Source: Narthecium ossifragum (lineage: Eukaryota; Streptophyta; Magnoliopsida; Dioscoreales; Nartheciaceae). Taken from it: a DNA stretch of 64,000 nt. The stretch lies in the NCBI GenBank assembly GCA_963920575.1, contig OY986965.1, forward strand, positions 14,708,290 through 14,772,289. Reading direction: 5' to 3'. Below the pieces are notes generated by a model. That model ran no database searches. It was not told where the DNA came from and worked only from the letters and a program-made list of their open reading frames with translations. Made by a program: the position numbers and the translations under genes. Shown here piece after piece: positions 57,502 through 64,000 of this stretch. Within the stretch, counting starts at the first letter, position 1, and every line of letters begins with the position of its first letter.

Positions 57502-59265
57502 TTAATCAATAACTCTGTCCATCATCAGATAGGCTTTTGGTGGCCTATGGTTTAAAGTATAGAAATACATGCATTGAAGGATGGAGATGAGGTGCAAACA
57601 TGCTTTATCAAAGAAGAAATGAGAATTCATGGCAAATAATTCATTATAAGCTTTAGGCATAGGGCAATTGTCATCCTTCAAGTCATGGATTTCAATAAAT
57701 GGAGTTATCATCAAATGGTTCTTTGGTGGCCAATGATTTAAAGTATAGAAATACATGGTTCGAAGAAGAGTAAAGTCATGCAGACATGCTTCATCAAAGA
57801 AGAAGGGAATGTTCGTAACAAACAAAGTACTTGAAAGACAAGAAGTCTTGCATAAATCTTTGATGAAACTACAATCAAATTCAACATGACCTAAGAAATT
57901 CGGAGAAACAAGGTTTGGTACCACAAAATGTTCAACAAGTGCGGATGAAGTAAAGGGTAGAGGCTCAAAGTGAGGTTTCCGAAAGGAGGTCTCACAAGGA
58001 TCATCCAAGTCATCACATGCATCATCCATCACATCAAAGATCGACATGGAATTTTTACATGAAACTTCATCACTATATGCATCAAGATTAGGGAAGTCCT
58101 CATAAAAAGCTTCATGAACCGGCACATTAATATCATAATAATCATCGTCCTCAAGGTTAGATATATTCTTAGAAAAACGTTCATAAACCGGCGACACAAT
58201 ATCACATGAATCATTATCAAAAGAAGGTATCTCCTCATGAAAAGCTTCATAAAATGGCCAGTTGATATCGAATGATTCATCCTCAATATTAGGTATGTGC
58301 TCATGGAAAGCTTCATAACCCAGCATAATAACATCATCATGACTCATGGGAGGTATCAAATCATGCACGCATTCCTCAATACCATTATCATCAAGAAACA
58401 TCGGAGGGACCGATTCATTCATATCACAAGGCGTATTATCATCGAACGTATCACGAACCGGTAATACCTCATAAGTAATCTCATCGTTGCATGTTTCATA
58501 AGCATTATCATCAACATTAGGAGGCACTACCTCATTCACACCACCATCAACGTCATCATCATATGAATCTATCAAAGAAGTTATTTGTCCAATTCGGGCT
58601 TCTATATTGGCTATTAATTGTGAATGAGAATGTATAATTGGTGTTAGTGCCTCAAAAGTCTCACGAACCGGTAAAACCCCAAAAGGAATCTCATCGTTGC
58701 TTGCATCATAAACATTGGTAAAATGAGCATCACAAGCCTTGTCATTAGAACTAAGGAGCACTGGCTCATTTCCACAATCATCCACCTCATCATTATATGA
58801 GTCTATCAAAGAAGCTATTTGTCCGATTCGGGCTTCTATATTAGCTGTTAATTGTGAATGAGAATGTACAATTGGTGTTAGAGCCACAAAAGTCTCTAAA
58901 TCGTTAAGAGTCCTTTCATCTAAAGATGGATCTACATGTGCTTGTGATTCAAAGGGACTAAGAGGCTCATACCAATGTTGGGGTGGTGGGTATTGTGTTT
59001 CAGGAAGATAAGATGGTTCAAAATTAGGTACAAAGTATTGATCTGGTATGCTTGAATCTTGTGGTTGAACATTATGAGGATAGTAACCTTGGAATTGCCA
59101 GTAAGGGTATGGATGATTACTGAAATCCGGATCATGGGTGTATGAATGCGAATAATATGTCGGGTTCGAGAAATCATATGTATCATTAACATAAGCGGGT
59201 GCATAATTAGATGATAAAGAATAATTGTTCAATGTGGCACCCGGTGGCATATAATTATCGGTCAT
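57502..59265 (-). CDS. 587-residue repeat-built ORF of a gypsy element
   Basis: It begins ATG about 290 bp after the primer-binding site, where gag normally starts, and is fully open. Residues about 1-125 are Tyr/Pro/Asn-rich (YPYWQFQGYY, YPPPQHWYEPLSPFESQAH). Two direct repeats of about 70-80 residues follow, each with ALTPI(V/I)HSHSQL, ANIEARIGQI and SLIDSY, ending VLPVR. Then come several acidic units with YEAFHE(E/H)IPN, and near the end two copies of a unit with FFFD(E/K)ACLH and MYFYTLNH-PPK. The protein is strongly acidic with no transmembrane segment. No Cys/His zinc knuckle, protease or capsid motif is visible. Position suggests a gag-like role, but I do not recognise the family. The open frame amid decayed neighbours suggests youth or selection. 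Confidence 0.65.
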   Translation of the reverse strand: MTDNYMPPGATLNNYSLSSNYAPAYVNDTYDFSNPTYYSHSYTHDPDFSNHPYPYWQFQGYYPHNVQPQDSSIPDQYFVPNFEPSYLPETQYPPPQHWYEPLSPFESQAHVDPSLDERTLNDLETFVALTPIVHSHSQLTANIEARIGQIASLIDSYNDEVDDCGNEPVLLSSNDKACDAHFTNVYDASNDEIPFGVLPVRETFEALTPIIHSHSQLIANIEARIGQITSLIDSYDDDVDGGVNEVVPPNVDDNAYETCNDEITYEVLPVRDTFDDNTPCDMNESVPPMFLDDNGIEECVHDLIPPMSHDDVIMLGYEAFHEHIPNIEDESFDINWPFYEAFHEEIPSFDNDSCDIVSPVYERFSKNISNLEDDDYYDINVPVHEAFYEDFPNLDAYSDEVSCKNSMSIFDVMDDACDDLDDPCETSFRKPHFEPLPFTSSALVEHFVVPNLVSPNFLGHVEFDCSFIKDLCKTSCLSSTLFVTNIPFFFDEACLHDFTLLRTMYFYTLNHWPPKNHLMITPFIEIHDLKDDNCPMPKAYNELFAMNSHFFFDKACLHLISILQCMYFYTLNHRPPKAYLMMDRVID

Positions 59266-59550
59266 GTGTAAACAATCAAATAAACAAGGACCAAGTCAAA
59301 ACGTTAGAAATACGTTACAAGGGGCTGGTCCAAGCATGAAACGTCCGTCGTCGATAGTAAACCGTTGATTCTCCTCACGTCGGCGTCTCCTAACAACAAG
59401 AAGATATAGCAATGTAAGTATGAATTTCTTGTTTTTATTCTTTTCCTATTTTTTTCATTTTTTTTAAAGATATGAAACAAAATTTAAACTAAAGATATTT
59501 ATAAGGAATATTAGACTTAGCAAAGCAATTCAATCATCTCCTATAGCAAT

Positions 59551-59570
59551 CCCCGGCAACGGCGTCAAAA
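59551..59570 (-). promoter_or_regulatory. Primer-binding site (tRNA-Asp type)
   Basis: After the LTR end GTGCTATCA the minus strand reads AAATTTTGACGCCGTTGCC and GGGGA. This matches TGGCGCCGTTGCCGGGGA, the complement of the 3' end of plant tRNA-Asp, with one change. Confidence 0.85.
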
Positions 59571-60779
59571 TTTTGATAGCACTTAAAAAGTGTCGTTCCT
59601 TAACAAGTCTACTCAAAATTACAAATTTATAATCAAACTACTAACTAACTACTTTAGGGGTAGATAGCAGTGAGTCCGAGTCGAATCCACAGGGAATGCG
59701 TAGGAAAGTAATTGTCGCGCCCCGACCCGCACAGCGCGACCGGGCCGGGGACGCGAGGGGGAACGACCTACTACGACAGCCTCAACTGGCGGAAACAGTT
59801 GAGACCACGGCCAGCTGGCGGAAACAGCTGCCGACAGGCACAAGAGAAAGAGCGGAAGCAAGCTACTAAACCACAGCTATTAACATTTATTACAAAAACA
59901 GTAATAAAAGAGTTAAGAAGATTTAGCACAAAATCTACAAGGGGTCACAGTCCCCAAAAAAGGAGCTACACCACCCACCGGGGTCTCCGCGAACGCGCAA
60001 ACGAACCCATCCTGACCCTCAGACATGGTTAGGATCCGGCGCACTGCCACGAGACGACCGAGGGGGTAACACTGGGACAGAGCGGCCACCTGCACCTGCA
60101 ACAAACACAGTCCAGGTAGGCATGAGCAACAGCTCAGCAGGGTCCTACTATACAACTCCCACACACACAAGGGTAAAGCAACCGGACACACTCTGATGCC
60201 AAATACCGAGGCTTGCCAAGGATCCCACAATCCCATCAATAACCCGAAGGGTTCCTGTCCTAGGTGCGTATCTCCGATAACGCCACTGCTCAGGGGTGGG
60301 CAACTCCGACATTCCCTGACACAGGGTGGACACGACGCAACCAGTAGGACCCCCTTCTCCAAGCGGGATCTCCGCACTTGGCGGAACAACCGAAGTTAAG
60401 ACTACCATCACTCGGTACTCTAAGCAGCAGAGTCAACACCCACCCAACCTATCCTAGCATGTCTAATGCACAGGAAAAAGGGCAGGATAAGTATGATAAA
60501 GCTGTAAACAAACAACACAGCAAGGGCACACCTTCGGCCCATTTATACTAAACACTCCCGAGGGTCATGACTCCCTCGGTTCACCACAAAGCGGTAAGGG
60601 CATACCGTCAGCCCATTTATTCTACACACCTGGGAGGCATCACCCTCCCAGTTCAACCACAAAGCGATGAGCATTCATACATAATTCATTACAGGATAAA
60701 CCCCGAGGGTAAAACCGTAAAAAGTCACTTGCATGCGAAGCCCCGCGGGCAAAACTCTTGAAAACCCTCTCTGCTACTG

Positions 60780-61090
60780 AAGGATCGATCCTCACCAAGG
60801 GAAGGATCGATCATCCAAGCAACAGTGAGCTTCCCTCGCTGTCGAGCCAAAGAAGATCGATCATTCCTCCCAGGGAGATCGATCTCTTTGGTGACAGAGG
60901 GCACCCTTCCAGTCGCACCAGGGAAGATCGATCCTTCCTCCCAGGAAGATCGATCATTCTCAGGATGAAGGGTAACCATGCTTACCCAGGCCCCATGATC
61001 GATCTCCTCCCATAAGAAGATCGATCATGTGCTGGGCGCAGCAAGCCCACACCAGAGGACCGATCCTTCCTCCCAGAAGGATCGATCACC
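60780..61090. repeat. Five paired GATCGATC motifs
   Basis: AAGGATCGATCCTC with AAGGATCGATCATCC; AAGATCGATCATTCC with GAGATCGATCTC; AAGATCGATCCTTCC with AAGATCGATCATTC; ATGATCGATCTCC with AAGATCGATCATG; GACCGATCCTTCC with AGGATCGATCACC. The linkers often read CTCCCAG. Pairs are spaced about 60-75 bp. Confidence 0.85.
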
Positions 61091-61639
61091 CAAAGATGGG
61101 TTCCGGCGTGCTTCCGGCCGGAGAACCGCCGGAAAACACAACCAAACCCCACCAAACTTGGTGGGTTGGTAGATCTGAGTACAACGAGGCTACTCAAGGC
61201 CTCAAAACCGGGAAAGAACAACTCCACAAGGAGATCTAAGCAAAACAAAACCCGGATACAAAACCCTCAAACAGCCGGAGTTTAGAAGAAGACCCTACCT
61301 CCTCAGAGCAGCTTCGATCCACGAAGACTAGCCACGAATCTTCCTCGCCTCGCCACGAACCCAACGAGCCTTCAAGCTCCAGGAGAGGTGGCCGGAGGAG
61401 GAAGAACGGAGGAGAGAAAGGAGCGGTCGGAACAGGGGAAGAAGCAGAGCATTCGCGGGAAAGAAGAAGAAGAGGGGAAGGAAGGAGGGGGAGGGGAAAG
61501 GGGTAAGACCGGGGAAAGCCGGAGAAACCGCGGGAAAGGCAAAGGAGGGGAGCAAAAGTCTCCCCTCCCCTGACAGGGGAAGCGACGGCCACCGCGGTGG
61601 CCGTCCTTCGAAAGCCACCGACAAAGACTTCCAGGCACA

Positions 61640-61720
61640 CGTAGGATCGATCATCCTTGCATGCATGATCGATCCTGCTAGCAACAGGATCGATCTTCAC
61701 TCCAAGGTGATCGATCTTCT
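61640..61720. repeat. Two further paired GATCGATC motifs
   Basis: GTAGGATCGATCATCC with GCATGATCGATCCTGC, and ACAGGATCGATCTTC with AGGTGATCGATCTTC. They are 210-290 bp from the minus-strand LTR start at 61928, the same relative place as the array at 48890-48990. Confidence 0.85.
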
Positions 61721-62464
61721 GTGCCCTGAAAGGCAAACTTGGGCTGGGACTCAGGCCCAAGCCCAGAACCCCCAACCTCGGGTCCACCTAACCTTTCTAA
61801 CAAACACAACTATCAAGCAAGGCCTGTGTGTGCACAGCCAGTGTGAAAACGACCGCCAAGGCGCAATTTCCCAAATTGCCCTTGGGGTAAACAACAAGCC
61901 GAAGGGATGGAGGGACGGGTCCTCACAGTAATTAAATTACTAAACTCAATCTAAGTATTCATACCAATAAGTTGAGAAAAGATTCAGAATTAAAACTAAA
62001 CTAACTCCATACAAAAGGATTAATAAATAAGAGAAAAGATACCAGGAAATTCTTAATCAACAACTAGGATTCTACCATGGCTTCCTAAGATCATGGCACA
62101 TTAATCACGCTGAATGGCTTTCCTAATAGTTGATAAGTTAATGGCTAGTTCTCTTTATCACTCAACAAGTTTTAGTTAGGATTCCTTGTTGGCAAGAACA
62201 ATTATCTAAATGTCAGTGATCGAATGATTAGTTACGTTCACTGCTAATGAACCCTCTTATTAGGATGAATTCATCGCAAATAGTATTACTGATATAGATT
62301 TAGGTGTAAGATCAAGATGGGATTAGCATCTTGATAGCCAAAACTATAAAGGTAGGATGTATGAAGGATTAGAGATAGAACGTAATGGGACTAGCACTAT
62401 TATAGTGGGACTAGCACTATACAATCCCAAACTACGAAAAAGATTTCATCCGAGATACCATGGG

Positions 62465-64000
62465 TGTCGCGCCCCGACCCGCGAAAGCCCAACCGGGCCG
62501 GGCGACGCGAACCGGAACCTAACAAACGCGGAAGAAAAGCTGGTGAGGGTTCCCTCTAACCTATTGGTCTCCCTAGCAAGTCACCAAAAGCACCCTCAAA
62601 TAAAACAACAATTAGCAACACCTCGAACCTCAGATTAAGAAGTCAAGCGTTAATATACAAATCCTCGGAGAGGGGAAGATTCAAATACATCATCACTCCC
62701 GTAGGTGACTATCTAACATAGGTATAAAAGCAGTAAACGATCACCACCTCTCAAAGACCACCAAGCGCCGCTGCACTGCCAACCAACTGCCCGGTAGGGG
62801 CCAAAGAAGAAGAACCGACGCCTGCACCTGCAAAACGCAGCCCCGGGTAGGTGTGAGCACTAAGCTCAGTAGGGATCTATACTACGACACACAGAAGGAA
62901 GAGGGAAACACAACAGTGTCGCCCTCAAGTAGGATCTGGGTGTATACAGGGGTCCCATAACCCCACCGCGTGTCCTTGAGGCCCAGGGACGGCACTCAAT
63001 AACACCTGAGGCCCAGGGACGGCGCTCAGGAACAGGAACAACACTGGCGACACTACAGGTCAGCACAGTGGGACACCGGCTACACCTCAGCATCCGACTC
63101 GAGACCGACACGACCTCTACAGTCATCAAGCATCATGTGTACCAGTCCTCTAAGCCTATCATAAGATCGACTGGACACCACAATTCAAACCGGGTCCAAA
63201 CTACCCAACCCCGGTCCTAGGGCTAAGTCCGAGCTTCCAGCCTCGGGACGGCGACCCAAAGATCACCCACGCCCTAACCAATGCAACTAATGCACAATTC
63301 AACGATGCATGCTATGACATACACAAACAGGAGATAGGCATGCGACAGTATGGCAAACATCATATAAGTCAACCGGATCGCTACAGCGGTACTACCGACC
63401 GCTGCCAGCCGATCCGCAGCGGGTCCCGGCATTACGACGGTACGATGACCGTCGACCGCAGACTCCTGCAACGGGAAGCAACCCCGAAAACCGCTGATGA
63501 ACAGAAGAAAAATAATATTATAATTCGACATATAATATTATATTTAAAAATACCAAATGTTCTCTACAAGAGGCTATTTGATCTGGTCGATCCGACATCC
63601 AAACGATGTCGGATTCAAGATCCAACTTAGCTACCAGTAGAGATACATCTATGGATCAACATATCCAAAATCCAGCATTATCCAAGGGTTGGATTAACGG
63701 GAAAACGCTAATGAAAACCACTAATCAAAACTAACTTTATAATTAATTGCTGCAACGCAGCCCTCCAGAAAACAATTCATTAGAAATCGTCAAAAAATCG
63801 GAAAAATACGAAACAAGATGGAATGGAAAGCTAATGAAGAGATCTACAACTCTTATGTTTACCAAAAGCCAAGATCATGTACTCACCAGCCGGAAAACGC
63901 GCCGCAAGCCGGCTGTTTCTCAAGAACAGCAGAAAAACAGAGAAACCGAGTTTAATCATGTAATAAACCTACTCAAATCTCAACTGATTAGCATGAAACT
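62465..64000 (-). repeat. LTR of the same family as 48683-51069, cut by the window end
   Basis: It starts TGTCGCGCCCCGACCC after ATGGG (candidate target duplication 62460-62464) and matches the end part of the LTR at 48683-51069 (CTAACCTATTGGTCTCCCTAG, shortened here, and the TCCTCGGAGAGGGGAAGATTC region). Whether it is a solo LTR or a full element cannot be seen. Confidence 0.85.

Larger units (their letters stand above)
59713..61928 (-). mobile_element. Solo LTR (2216 bp) with target duplication GTAAT
   Basis: Plus-strand ends TGTCGCGCCCCGACCC and GGGTCCTCACA. GTAAT is duplicated at 59708-59712 and 61929-61933, and the host LTR continues exactly as in the uninterrupted copy near 52840. Same family as 48683-51069 but in the opposite orientation. 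It has two GATCGATC arrays (60780-61090, 61640-61720). Confidence 0.94.
52707..64000 (-). mobile_element. Non-autonomous gypsy element (tRNA-Asp primed), LTR-ORF-LTR
   Basis: 5' LTR from 59574 to beyond the window (split by two insertions), primer-binding site 59551-59570, one 587-codon ORF, a long non-coding part, then the 3' LTR 52707-54338. The interior of 5235 bp has no reverse transcriptase, integrase or protease. A tRNA-Asp primer-binding site is usual in Tat/Athila-type elements, so a related autonomous element probably supplies the enzymes. The right end is outside the window. Confidence 0.8.
59574..64000 (-). repeat. 5' LTR, split by two later LTR insertions
   Basis: Segments 59574-59712, 61929-62464 and an unseen remainder match 52707-54338. 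Insertions are at 59713-61928 and at 62465 to the window end. A short duplication GTGGGACTAGCACTAT is present at about 62388-62420. Confidence 0.85.

Overview
The window is repeat-rich nuclear DNA from a flowering plant. Evidence: Ty3/gypsy LTR elements primed by initiator-tRNA-Met and tRNA-Asp, a plant-type Helitron with a spliced Rep/helicase gene, FAR1/MULE and hAT (DUF4371-type) transposase remnants, GT-AG introns and long AT-rich stretches. No intact host gene, rRNA, tRNA or CRISPR was found. Species cannot be fixed from the sequence. Almost everything is mobile DNA at different stages of nesting and decay.

Layout. 1-1260: satellite-like tandem array with internal hairpins. 1523-1722: 200-base assembly gap. 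1723-7208: no convincing gene (a CCGACCTCGCC low-complexity block, short duplications, one possible exon). 7209-16405: decayed chromovirus-type gypsy element on the minus strand, with large LTRs (5' LTR 13354-16405, truncated 3' LTR 7209-9087). 16406-23299: Helitron with a broken Rep/helicase gene, a possible second five-exon gene, and a CTAGT end. 23300-25010: AT-rich fold-back DNA. 25349-27370: nested inverted-repeat elements, including a Mutator-like element with a perfect 9-bp target duplication. 27433-33679: short gypsy element whose 3' LTR holds a 1657-bp solo LTR with target duplication AAAAC. 33680-37060: Mutator-like element remnant with FAR1-type, MULE transposase and OTU protease segments. 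39610-42470: hAT pseudogene. 42908-45354: two LTR fragments joined in inverted orientation. 45355-46425: unrecognised gene fragment. 46600-52706: fragments of two gypsy lineages, interrupted by a solo LTR (48683-51069, target duplication CATCC). 52707 to the right end: large non-autonomous gypsy element (minus strand) with a 587-codon repeat-containing ORF and no pol. Its 5' LTR is split by a solo LTR (59713-61928, target duplication GTAAT) and by another LTR that runs off the window.

The most striking cross-cutting signal is arrays of short palindromes built on CGATCG/GATCGATC. They sit inside the LTRs of several element families of different sequence, often near the promoter. In one LTR family the unit is exactly ACGGTCGAT-N6-ATCGACCGT, six times, with conserved arms and variable loops. 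Other candidates for novelty are the five-exon, all-phase-0 ORF behind the Helitron helicase, and the repeat-built ORF of the pol-less gypsy element.
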